Positions 1 to 7,576 of a DNA stretch of 64,000 nt are shown here, in pieces. A program made the translations under genes and the position numbers. Within the stretch, counting starts at the first letter, position 1, and every line of letters begins with the position of its first letter. This DNA is from Streptomyces sp. NBC_01216 (GTDB taxonomy: Bacteria; Actinomycetota; Actinomycetes; Streptomycetales; Streptomycetaceae), in contig NZ_CP108680.1 in assembly GCF_035994945.1 (NCBI RefSeq), positions 43,177 through 107,176 of the forward strand, in the 5' to 3' direction. The notes under the pieces are model-generated. The model searched no databases and was not told the DNA's origin. It worked only from the letters and a program-made list of their open reading frames with translations.

Positions 1-1
1 C

Positions 2-760
2 GCGCGCGTCGCCACCGCCAAGGTCATCGACATGATGGTGGACACCACCGTCACCCCCGAGCAGGCCCAGGCCGTCCTCCTCAACTGGCGTGGTGCCATG
101 GAGGAACTGGTCGCGCAGAAGCGCGCCGAGCCGGGCGAGGACATCACCAGCGACCTGATCGCGGCCCGCGACGAGGACGGCTCCCGGCTGTCGGAAGCCG
201 AACTGTGCGACACCATCTTCGCCATCCTCGGCGCCGGCTCCGAGACCACCATCAACTTCTTCGACAACGCCATCACCGCCCTGCTCACCCACCCCGAGCA
301 GCTCGAACTCGTCCGGTCCGGCCGCGCCTCGTGGGACGACGTGATCGACGAGACCCTGCGCGTCGAGTCGCCGCTGGCACACCTGCCGCTGCGGTACGCC
401 GTCGAGGACATCGAGCTGGACGGGGTGACGATCCCTCAGGGCGAGCCCATCCTCGTCAACTACAGCGGCGTCGGCCGCGACCCGAAGCTGCACGGGGACG
501 ACGCCGACGCGTTCGACATCACCCGCGCCGACAAGGAACACCTGTCGTTCGGTCACGGCCCCCACTACTGCCTGGGCGCGGGTGTCGCCCGTCTGGTGGC
601 CACCGTGGGACTGTCCACCCTCTTCGAGCGCTTCCCCGACCTCTCACTGGCGGTGTCGGCCGACGAACTGCAGCCGCTGCCGACCTTCATCATGAACGGC
701 CACCGAGCGCTGCCGGTGCGCCTGACCGCTCCCGTGCCGGCTGGTGCCGGCGCCCGCTGA
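2..760 (+). CDS. Cytochrome P450, C-terminal part (cut by window edge)
   Basis: A haem monooxygenase of the bacterial class I type; only the last 252 codons are inside the window, so roughly the first 150-160 residues of a normal ~400-residue P450 lie to the left. The open frame runs back to base 2 without a start. Visible landmarks in order are the I-helix AGSETT oxygen-binding motif (near base 235), the K-helix ETLR (ExxR, near base 350), and the haem loop FGHGPHYCLG with the cysteine ligand (near base 550). Ferredoxin partners are not seen here. It converges on the gene at 862 across a strong hairpin. Family membership is clear; the substrate cannot be told, although the setting suggests tailoring of the cluster product. 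Confidence 0.95.
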   Translation, partial: ARVATAKVIDMMVDTTVTPEQAQAVLLNWRGAMEELVAQKRAEPGEDITSDLIAARDEDGSRLSEAELCDTIFAILGAGSETTINFFDNAITALLTHPEQLELVRSGRASWDDVIDETLRVESPLAHLPLRYAVEDIELDGVTIPQGEPILVNYSGVGRDPKLHGDDADAFDITRADKEHLSFGHGPHYCLGAGVARLVATVGLSTLFERFPDLSLAVSADELQPLPTFIMNGHRALPVRLTAPVPAGAGAR

Positions 761-774
761 ACCCGACACGTCGA

Positions 775-811
775 AGAGCGGCTCCCTCCGCTGTGCGGAG
801 GGAGCCGCTCT
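775..811. terminator. Bidirectional hairpin terminator
   Basis: Perfect 17-bp inverted repeat (one arm AGAGCGGCTCCCTCCGC) with a TGT loop, between the ends of the convergent P450 gene and the gene at 862. Confidence 0.85.
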
Positions 812-861
812 CGGTGTGCCGCCGTGGCGGCGTCGGTTCGAAGGACACCGCCACGGGTGGA

Positions 862-1293
862 TCAGGACATGTCGCGCGGGCTGTTCTGGTAGGCGGCGAG
901 CCGCCAGGTACCGTCCTCCTTGGCCGCCACCCAGGTGGCGCGCACGGCACGCTCGGCGGCGACGGCGGACTCGCCCGGAGCCAGGACACCGCCCTCGGTG
1001 ATCACCAGGGCGACGTCCGCGCCGAGGAACTTCAGCGCCAGCGGAGTGCCCGTTACCTGGGTGCCCTTGTACGGGCCCTGGAACGCCCCGGACATGAAGG
1101 TCTCGATGTCCGCGCGACCACTGCGGTAGACGCCCGGCAGGATCATCGTGCCGTCGGCCGTGAACACCTGGGCGAAGGCCGCCGCGTCGTGCGTGGCCCA
1201 TGCCTCGACGATCCGGCCGGGCAGCGCGGCGACGGCCGCCTTGTCCGCGTCGGAGACGGCGGCGCCGGGCGCGGCCGAGGGTGCTGCGTTCAT
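862..1293 (-). CDS. SnoaL-like / SgcJ-EcaC family protein
   Basis: 143-residue protein of the NTF2-like (SnoaL) cone fold. The segment [21 protein letters not shown] followed by a short sheet-rich half is typical of the SgcJ/EcaC group, named after a protein of the C-1027 enediyne cluster. Such proteins bind small hydrophobic ligands or act as cyclases, isomerases or accessory factors; the exact reaction is rarely known. The start ATG has GGGGAA a few bases upstream. It lies 33 bp after the monooxygenase gene at 1327 on the same strand, so the two form an operon read from the box at 2607. Role in this cluster is inferred only. Confidence 0.85.
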   Translation of the reverse strand: MNAAPSAAPGAAVSDADKAAVAALPGRIVEAWATHDAAAFAQVFTADGTMILPGVYRSGRADIETFMSGAFQGPYKGTQVTGTPLALKFLGADVALVITEGGVLAPGESAVAAERAVRATWVAAKEDGTWRLAAYQNSPRDMS

Positions 1294-1326
1294 GCTGGTT
1301 CCCCTTGTGTGCGTGGACCGGTCGGA

Positions 1327-2517
1327 TCAGACGTAGAGCGTGTTGGGCTCGAGTCCGCACAGGACCCGCCCGTACAACTCGGTGTTGGTGTCGGGGTGCA
1401 TCAGGGCGTGCAGGCTGACGGCCTGGATGTCCCGGGCGATGCGCTGGATCGCTACCTCGCTGTAGACGGAGGAACCGCCGCTCGCCGAGGCGAGGATGTC
1501 CACGGCCTCCTTGGCCAGCCGGATCACCGCGCCCATGTCGGCACGGGCGCGCGCCCGCTCCTCCAGGCTCCACGGCGCGTTCTGCGCGGACTTCGCGTCG
1601 ACGAGGTCCGCGAGGCGGTGGGCGTGGAACTCGGCCTGGTCGATCTTGAGCGTGGCGTTCGCGACCTGGTGGTGGGTGAGCGGGGCCTCGGCCTGGCTCG
1701 TGTAGTTCGTGTACGTGATCTTCCGCTCGGGCAGCCGCTCCAGGAAGGTGTCCCTGGCCGCGCGGGCCATGCCGAGCACCGCGCCGACCGACGAGGCCGA
1801 GGCGACCGGCAGCAGCGGGGCACGGTGGATCGCGGACTCGGCGTTCGCCTGCGAGACACCGCCCTGGCCCTGCATGATCACGCCCAGCGGCAGGACACGG
1901 TCGGCCGGCACGAAGACGTTCTCGGCGACGGTGGTCACGCTGCCCGTGCCCTTGAGGCCGGAGGTGTTCCAGTCGTCGACGATCTGGAGGTCCGAGAGCG
2001 GCACGAGCGCCATGACCGGCATCGGCTCGCTGTCCGGAGCGATCTGGACGGCGACGACGACCTGCCAGTGGGCGTGCAGAGCGCCGCTGATGAAGCCCCA
2101 CTTGCCGTTGACGACGACGCCGCCCTCGGTGGGGGTGGCCATCGCGCTCGGGCTCAGGGTGCCGCAGATCCGGACGTCCGGGGTGGCGAAGACCTCGTCC
2201 TGGACGTGGTCCGGGAACAGGCCGGCCATCCAGGTCGGGATCCAGTACACCGAGGCGGTCCAACCGGTGGAGCCGTCGGCGCGGCCGATCTCGGCCGCCA
2301 CGTCGACGAGCGTGCGCGCGTCGGCCTCGTAGCCGCCGAAGCGGGCGGGCACCCGCATCCGGAAGATTCCGGCGTCCGCCAGGGCATCGATCGAGTCGTC
2401 GTGAATACGCCGGTTCTGCTCCGACCAGGCCGCGTTCTCCCGAAGCTGCGGCACCAGTTCGGACACTCGACGAACAAGCTGTTCCCGCGTAGGAACATCG
2501 GTCGTCGTCAGCACCAT
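1327..2517 (-). CDS. Acyl-CoA-dehydrogenase-fold flavin monooxygenase
   Basis: 396-residue protein with the acyl-CoA dehydrogenase fold. It resembles two-component FADH2/FMNH2-dependent (class D) monooxygenases such as HsaA-type hydroxylases and amino-sugar N-oxygenases, not a true CoA dehydrogenase. Seen: the N-terminal helical domain with PARFGGYE, the middle beta domain (GSTGWTASVYW, then NTSGLKGTGS) and a C-terminal helical bundle. The start was placed at 2517, where GGAGG sits just upstream; GTG at 2514 has better spacing and is equally possible. It needs reduced flavin from a partner reductase; the only candidate in the window is the fused domain at 57593-58180. Operon with 862. Substrate unknown; probably a carrier-bound or free aromatic intermediate. 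Confidence 0.85.
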   Translation of the reverse strand: MVLTTTDVPTREQLVRRVSELVPQLRENAAWSEQNRRIHDDSIDALADAGIFRMRVPARFGGYEADARTLVDVAAEIGRADGSTGWTASVYWIPTWMAGLFPDHVQDEVFATPDVRICGTLSPSAMATPTEGGVVVNGKWGFISGALHAHWQVVVAVQIAPDSEPMPVMALVPLSDLQIVDDWNTSGLKGTGSVTTVAENVFVPADRVLPLGVIMQGQGGVSQANAESAIHRAPLLPVASASSVGAVLGMARAARDTFLERLPERKITYTNYTSQAEAPLTHHQVANATLKIDQAEFHAHRLADLVDAKSAQNAPWSLEERARARADMGAVIRLAKEAVDILASASGGSSVYSEVAIQRIARDIQAVSLHALMHPDTNTELYGRVLCGLEPNTLYV

Positions 2518-2606
2518 ATCCTCCAAAAGACGTCCCATCTCCGGACGCCGGAAATTGGTCGTCCGCGATACGTGGAGACGACCCTTCCAGCCGCTTGGGA
2601 CGGCCT

Positions 2607-2622
2607 GCATCTTCAGGATTGC
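2607..2622 (-). promoter_or_regulatory. Cluster box M1
   Basis: GCAATCCTGAAGATGC on the minus strand, ending 90 bp before the start of the monooxygenase gene at 2517. Belongs to the family of 15 similar oriented boxes in this window. Confidence 0.7.
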
Positions 2623-2659
2623 GCGATCGGTGACGAGAGCCTGGGTGACGTCTGAAGCC

Positions 2660-2675
2660 GCATCCTGGAAGAAGC
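2660..2675 (+). promoter_or_regulatory. Cluster box P1 (weak match)
   Basis: GCATCCTGGAAGAAGC on the plus strand, 79 bp before the hydroxylase start at 2754. It lacks the AATC core and the T of AGATGC, so it is the least certain member. It forms a divergent pair with the box at 2607. Confidence 0.45.
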
Positions 2676-2753
2676 CCTGACCAGGGCCAGGCTGCGACCA
2701 TAAGGCGCGCAGCATGTCTTCGAAAGCGCCTCGTGGAAGAGGGAAGAAATCCG

Positions 2754-4340
2754 ATGACCGATCGTCAGGATATCCCCGCCGGCCCCGCCGAAGGGCGGCG
2801 TAAAACCCGCCCGCTGACGGGTGATGAATACATCGAGAGTCTGCGGGACGGCCGGGAGATATACCTCTACGGCGAGCGGGTCAAGGATGTGACCACCCAT
2901 CCCGCATTCAGAAATCCGATCCGCATGACGGCGCGGATGTACGACGCTCTGCACGACCCGGCCCAGCGTGGAATCCTCACGAAACCGACCGACACCGGAA
3001 GCGACGGGTACACCCACAGCTTCTTCACCACCCCGCGCAGCGTCGAGGACCTGGTCGCCGACCAGAAGGCCATCGCGGCGTGGGCTCGGATGGGCTACGG
3101 ATGGATGGGGCGCAGCCCCGACTACAAGGCGTCGTTCCTGGGCACGCTCGGCGCCAACGCCGACTACTACGCCCCGTACGAGGAGAACGCCCGTCGTTGG
3201 TACCGGGAGTCGCAGGAGAAGGTCCTCTTCTGGAACCACGCCATCGTCCACCCGCCGGTCGACCGTGACCGGGCGCCGGACGAGGTCGAGGACGTCTTCA
3301 TCCACGTCGAGAAGGAGACGGACGCGGGTCTCGTGGTCAGCGGGGCCAAGGTGGTCGCCACCGGCTCCGCCCTGTCCCACTACAACTTCATCGCCCACTT
3401 CGGCCTGCCGGTCAAGAAGCGGGAGTTCGCCCTGGTCGCCACCGTTCCCATGGACGCGCCGGGCATGAAGCTGATCTGCCGCCCCTCCTACACCGCGACC
3501 GCCGCGGCCATGGGCAGCCCGTTCGACTACCCCTTGTCGTCGCGGCTGGACGAGAACGACACCATCCTCGTCCTCGACAAGGTCCTGATCCCTTGGGAGA
3601 ACGTCTTCGTTTACGGCCACCTGGGCAAGGTGCAGATGTTCCCCGGCCGGTCCGGCTTCGTCGAGCGCTTCACCTTCCACGGCTGCACGCGCCTCGCCGT
3701 CAAACTGGAGTTCATCGCCGGCCTGCTGATCAAGGCCCTGGAGATCACCGGTACCAAGGACTTCCGCGGGGTCCAGAGCCGCGTCGGCGAGGTCCTCGCC
3801 TGGCGCAACCTCTTCTGGGGCCTGTCCGACGCCGCCGCCCGCAACCCCGTCGAGTGGAAGAACGGGGCGCTGCTGCCCAATCCGCAGTACGGGATGGCAT
3901 ACCGCTGGTTCATGCAGATCGGCTACCCGCGGATCAAGGAGATCGTGCAGCAGGACGTCGCCAGCGGCCTGATCTACGTCAACTCCGGCGCCGAGGACTT
4001 CAAGAACCCCGAGGTGCGGCCGTACCTCGACAAGTTCCTGCGCGGATCGGGCGGAGTGGAGGCCGTGGACCGCGTCAAGGTGATGAAGCTCCTGTGGGAC
4101 GCGGTCGGCACCGAGTTCGGCGGCCGGCACGAGCTGTACGAGCGCAACTACGCCGGCAACCACGAGAACTCCCGGGTGGAGCTGCTCTTCTCCCAGATGA
4201 CCTCGGGCCACGTCGACGGCTACAAGGCATTCGTGGACGAGTGTCTGTCCGAGTACGACCTGGACGGCTGGACGGTGCCGGATCTCGCCTCGTTCGACGA
4301 GCTGCGCGCCCGGGTCCGCGGTTCCCTGGCGGACGGCTGA
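2754..4340 (+). CDS. FADH2-dependent aromatic 3-hydroxylase (HpaB/SgcC family)
   Basis: 528-residue flavin monooxygenase of the 4-hydroxyphenylacetate 3-hydroxylase large-subunit family. Seen across its length are the N-terminal [21 protein letters not shown] segment, the middle YNFIAHFG region and the C-terminal [13 protein letters not shown] region. In C-1027 biosynthesis the homologue SgcC hydroxylates carrier-bound beta-tyrosine at C-3. Here the gene faces the condensation enzyme and aminomutase genes, which supports the same job. The start ATG at 2754 follows GGGAAG; an in-frame codon at 2733 lies further upstream. It needs FADH2 from a separate reductase. Family assignment is strong; the beta-tyrosyl substrate is inferred from context. 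Confidence 0.92.
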   Translation: MTDRQDIPAGPAEGRRKTRPLTGDEYIESLRDGREIYLYGERVKDVTTHPAFRNPIRMTARMYDALHDPAQRGILTKPTDTGSDGYTHSFFTTPRSVEDLVADQKAIAAWARMGYGWMGRSPDYKASFLGTLGANADYYAPYEENARRWYRESQEKVLFWNHAIVHPPVDRDRAPDEVEDVFIHVEKETDAGLVVSGAKVVATGSALSHYNFIAHFGLPVKKREFALVATVPMDAPGMKLICRPSYTATAAAMGSPFDYPLSSRLDENDTILVLDKVLIPWENVFVYGHLGKVQMFPGRSGFVERFTFHGCTRLAVKLEFIAGLLIKALEITGTKDFRGVQSRVGEVLAWRNLFWGLSDAAARNPVEWKNGALLPNPQYGMAYRWFMQIGYPRIKEIVQQDVASGLIYVNSGAEDFKNPEVRPYLDKFLRGSGGVEAVDRVKVMKLLWDAVGTEFGGRHELYERNYAGNHENSRVELLFSQMTSGHVDGYKAFVDECLSEYDLDGWTVPDLASFDELRARVRGSLADG

Positions 4341-4356
4341 GAGCCTGTCGGTCGGA

Positions 4357-4369
4357 GGCCACCCGACAG
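4357..4369 (+). repeat. 3' repeat GGCCACCCGACAG, copy 1
   Basis: Thirteen-base element 16 bp after the stop of the hydroxylase gene. Its CCGACAG end pairs with CTGTCGG at 4345-4351 to form a small hairpin. Copies occur after two other plus-strand genes (15679 and 17095). Confidence 0.5.
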
Positions 4370-4388
4370 CCTCCGAGCGGACACGGTT

Positions 4389-4420
4389 CCGCCCGCGCTC
4401 CCCGGAGGGAACGCGGGCGG
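4389..4420. terminator. Hairpin terminator between convergent genes
   Basis: Arms CCGCCCGCG and CGCGGGCGG, extended by TCCC/GGGA after one mismatch, with a CGGA loop, between the hydroxylase (2754) and condensation enzyme (4443) genes. Confidence 0.75.
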
Positions 4421-4442
4421 ACGGGGGACCGGTTCCGAGAGG

Positions 4443-5783
4443 TCAGGAAGCCAGTTCCAGCGGGGTGTCGGGCGTCGTGATCGTGCGGGTCAGGACCCGG
4501 ACGAAACCGGCGGCGAACTCCCGCATCGTCGCCTCGTGGAACAGGTTGGTGTTGAAGCCCAGATGGCCGAGCATCTCCCCGGACAGGGGGTCGATGTCCA
4601 GCTGGAACATCACGCCGTCCGGGATGTCGGTGGACACGTCCTGTGACAGCATCCGGCGGCGGATCTCGGATATCCGCAGGTCACCGGCCTCCACACCCTC
4701 CAGTGCCGGGAACTGGAACACCTGGAAGGCCACCACCCCGAGATCGTCCGCGGCGAACGAGGCTGCCGAGGCGGGCGCCTCGGCCACCACCTGGCCGAAC
4801 GGCAGGAAGTTCCCGTACGCCTTCAGGCAGGTGGCGCGGGTGCGCAGCACCACCTCGCGGAAGGTCGCCGCGCCGGACAGGTCGGTGCGCAGCGGGACGA
4901 AGTTGAAGAACGCGCCGACGGTGTTCTGGAACCGGGCCGGGCCACGGCCGGAGGCCATCGTCGGTACGGCCACATCGGTGGCGCCGAACCGCTCGTTGAG
5001 GAAGACCTTGTACGCCGCGAGCAGCACCATGAAGGCCGAACTGCGGGTCTCCTTCGCCACCGCGAGCGCCGCGGAGGTCAGCTCCGCGTCGACCGTGAAG
5101 CGGTGCACGGACGTCGTCTTCGGAACGCCGGCGGACTTCAGGTGGTCGCTCGGAACACCGGTGATGGTGGCCCCCTCGAGCTGCTCGCGCCAGTAGGCGC
5201 GGGCCTTCACCTCGGCGGTCGGGGCGTAGCGCTCCCGCTCCCAGGCGGCGAAGTCGCGGAACGGGGTCGCCGCCGGCAGCTCCGCGGTCTCCTGCCCGCG
5301 ACGCCGGGCGTACAGCACTCCGAGGTCGCGGATGATGAGCTGCATGGAGACCTCGTCGGCCGCCGTGTGGTGCACCACCAGGATCAGGACCGCGTCCTCC
5401 TCGTCGAACCGTCCCACCACCGCGCGCAGCAGCGGCAGCTCGGTGACGCCGTACCGCCCGCCCTCCAGCTCGATCAGCAGCTCCTCGGCCCGGCGGTCGC
5501 GAACCGCCGGGTCCGGCTCGGGGATGTCCCGGACGGTCAGGGACACCGCGGAGGGCGGCAGGATCTCCTGGCGCTGCTCGCCCGGGGTGCGCACGACGGT
5601 GGTGCGCAGCGCCTCGTGGCGGGCCACGACGTCGTTCAGCGCCTCCTGAAGCGCTGCCGTGTCGATCTTTCCGGTGAGCCGCCAGCCGCCGACGATGTTG
5701 TAGAGGGGCCCGAAGGGGCCCTCCTCGTCACCCTGGTCGAACATGCACAGGAACTCTTGGTTGAAGGAGAGCGGAATACTCAT
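4443..5783 (-). CDS. Free-standing NRPS condensation enzyme (SgcC5-like)
   Basis: 446-residue stand-alone condensation domain. The catalytic HHxxxD motif is present as HHTAADE at residues 138-144. RHEALRT (near 55) and the later NTVGAFFNFVPLR and GVMFQLDID segments fit C domains. In C-1027, SgcC5 uses such an enzyme to join the carrier-bound beta-tyrosine unit to the enediyne core as an ester; amide formation is also known. The start ATG at 5783 opens MSIPLSF with GGGACGA upstream; an in-frame start 12 codons earlier is possible. It is the last gene of the operon that reads down from 11730. Product partners are inferred, as the acceptor core is not encoded here. Confidence 0.9.
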   Translation of the reverse strand: MSIPLSFNQEFLCMFDQGDEEGPFGPLYNIVGGWRLTGKIDTAALQEALNDVVARHEALRTTVVRTPGEQRQEILPPSAVSLTVRDIPEPDPAVRDRRAEELLIELEGGRYGVTELPLLRAVVGRFDEEDAVLILVVHHTAADEVSMQLIIRDLGVLYARRRGQETAELPAATPFRDFAAWERERYAPTAEVKARAYWREQLEGATITGVPSDHLKSAGVPKTTSVHRFTVDAELTSAALAVAKETRSSAFMVLLAAYKVFLNERFGATDVAVPTMASGRGPARFQNTVGAFFNFVPLRTDLSGAATFREVVLRTRATCLKAYGNFLPFGQVVAEAPASAASFAADDLGVVAFQVFQFPALEGVEAGDLRISEIRRRMLSQDVSTDIPDGVMFQLDIDPLSGEMLGHLGFNTNLFHEATMREFAAGFVRVLTRTITTPDTPLELAS

Positions 5784-5878
5784 CGGTTCGTCCCAGGTCT
5801 CGTGGGGGTCGGGCGTCACTTCCGGCGGGGCGCCACGGGGGCGGCCCCGCCGGAAGGGGTCGGGTCGAAGGGCCGGCC

Positions 5879-7513
5879 TCAGACCAGCACGGTGTCGGTC
5901 TGCGCGGCGGCTTCGAGGAACTCGCCGCGAGAGAGCGCGGCGGCCACCAGCTCGATGTCGTCGGACATGTACCGGTCGCGGTCGAGGGTCGGGACCAGCG
6001 AACGGATCTTGTCGTAGGTCGCGCGGCCGGTCGGGCTGAGCTTGTCGAGCCGGCCGGACAGGTCGACGGCCTGGGCGGCGGCCAGGAACTCGACGGCGAG
6101 GATGCGGGTGTTGTTGGACAGCACGCGCCGGGCGTTGCGGGCGGCGATCAGGCCCATGCTGACCACGTCCTGGTTGTCTCCGTTGGACGGGACGGACTGC
6201 GTGGAGGCGGGGCCGATGGTGCGGTTCTCGGCGACCAGCGCGGTCGCCGGGTACTGGGCACCGGCGAAACCGCTGTTGAGCCCCGGCTCTCCGGCGACGA
6301 GGAACTCCGGCAGGCCGTCGCTGAGGTGTCGGTTGAGCAGGCGGTTGGTCCGGCGCTCGGAGAAGACGCCGAGCTGGGTGAGGGCCAGGACGACGAAGTC
6401 CATCGCGAAGGCGATCGGCTGGCCGTGGAAGTTCGCGCCGTGGAACACCTCCTTGCCGTCGAAGAAGAGCGGGTTGTCGTTGGAGGAGTTCAGCTCGGTC
6501 TGGAGCTTGTCCACGGCGTGGTAGAGGGTGTCGCGGACGGCACCGACCACCTGAGGGATGGCGCGCAGCGTGTACGCCTTCTGGAGGTAGACCTCCGTAC
6601 GCGAGACGTCGCCGCCACCGCGCTGCTCCTCGGCCTGGTGGCGCAGCTCCGCGTGGTCGAGGACCAGGCCGCTGCCGGCCAGCAGTGCGCGCATGTTGGC
6701 CGCGGTGTCGATCTGGCCCTGGTGCGGGCGTGCGATGTCGTGGCCCTCGGCCTGGAACGGGCTGGTCGATCCGCGCAGCACCTCCAGGACGAGCGCGGTG
6801 CCGATCTCCGCCTGGCGCACCTGGTCCAGGGCGCGGCCCACGACGAGGGAGCCGAGGCCGGTCATGGCCGAGGTGCCGTTGATGAGGGCGAGGCCCTCCT
6901 TGAAGCGGAGCTGCAGCGGCTCGATGCCCTTCTCGCGCAGCACCTGCCCCGTCGGCACCCGCTTGCCGTCCTGGAGGACGTACCCCTCGCCGATCAGCGT
7001 GCTCGCGATGTGCGAGAGCGGGGCGAGGTCGCCGCTGGCGCCCAGCGAGCCGATCTCCGGGATGGCGGGGGTGATGCCCAGGTTGAGGTAGAGGGCCAGG
7101 CGCTCGAGGAGCTCGGGCCGGACCGCCGAGTAGCCCTTGGAGAGGGCGTTGAGGCGGGCGGCGACGACGGCACGGGCCTCGTCCTGGGCGAAGACCGGGC
7201 CCACCCCGGAGCTGTGGCTGCGCACCAGGTTGGTCTGGAGCTCCACCTCCTTGGACGGGTCGACGAGCATGTAGATCATCTCGCCGTAGCCGGTGGTGAC
7301 GCCGTAGACGGGGGCGCCGTCGTGGATGATCTTCTCGAACTGCGCGCGGCTCCGCGCGGCCTTGGCCAGGGCCTCGGGAGCCACGGCGACCTGGGCGAGG
7401 TCCTCGGCGACCCGGCGTACCGCCGGGATGTCGAGGTTCTCGCCGTCGAAGCTGACGCTCGACCCGTCGGAGTCGACCGAGAAGTCGGTTTCGAGCATGG
7501 TCACGACATTCAC
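5879..7513 (-). CDS. MIO-dependent tyrosine/phenylalanine aminomutase (SgcC4-like)
   Basis: 544-residue member of the histidine/phenylalanine ammonia-lyase family. The Ala-Ser-Gly triad that cyclises to the MIO cofactor is at 159-161 (GSLGASGDLAPLSH), and the catalytic tyrosine loop is YGVTTGYGEMIYM near 70. The stretches INGTSAMTGLGSLV, NDNPLFF and ENRTIGPASTQSVPSNGDNQD also match. The sequence is very close in pattern to SgcC4 of C-1027, which turns L-tyrosine into (S)-beta-tyrosine, so aminomutase rather than simple lyase activity is likely; stereochemistry cannot be told. Start GTG 7513, or ATG 7498. Operon member between the adenylation enzyme and the C enzyme. Confidence 0.93.
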   Translation of the reverse strand: MNVVTMLETDFSVDSDGSSVSFDGENLDIPAVRRVAEDLAQVAVAPEALAKAARSRAQFEKIIHDGAPVYGVTTGYGEMIYMLVDPSKEVELQTNLVRSHSSGVGPVFAQDEARAVVAARLNALSKGYSAVRPELLERLALYLNLGITPAIPEIGSLGASGDLAPLSHIASTLIGEGYVLQDGKRVPTGQVLREKGIEPLQLRFKEGLALINGTSAMTGLGSLVVGRALDQVRQAEIGTALVLEVLRGSTSPFQAEGHDIARPHQGQIDTAANMRALLAGSGLVLDHAELRHQAEEQRGGGDVSRTEVYLQKAYTLRAIPQVVGAVRDTLYHAVDKLQTELNSSNDNPLFFDGKEVFHGANFHGQPIAFAMDFVVLALTQLGVFSERRTNRLLNRHLSDGLPEFLVAGEPGLNSGFAGAQYPATALVAENRTIGPASTQSVPSNGDNQDVVSMGLIAARNARRVLSNNTRILAVEFLAAAQAVDLSGRLDKLSPTGRATYDKIRSLVPTLDRDRYMSDDIELVAAALSRGEFLEAAAQTDTVLV

Positions 7514-7576
7514 CCCATCATGGATTGGATACGTATACAGGTAGGAAGCCGGCGCGCGGCGGGCGCCGGAGGGCGC

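Noticed and set aside
2359..2374. GCATCCGGAAGATTCC, box-like
   Set aside because: It is inside the monooxygenase coding sequence and explained by its codons; it lacks AGATGC.
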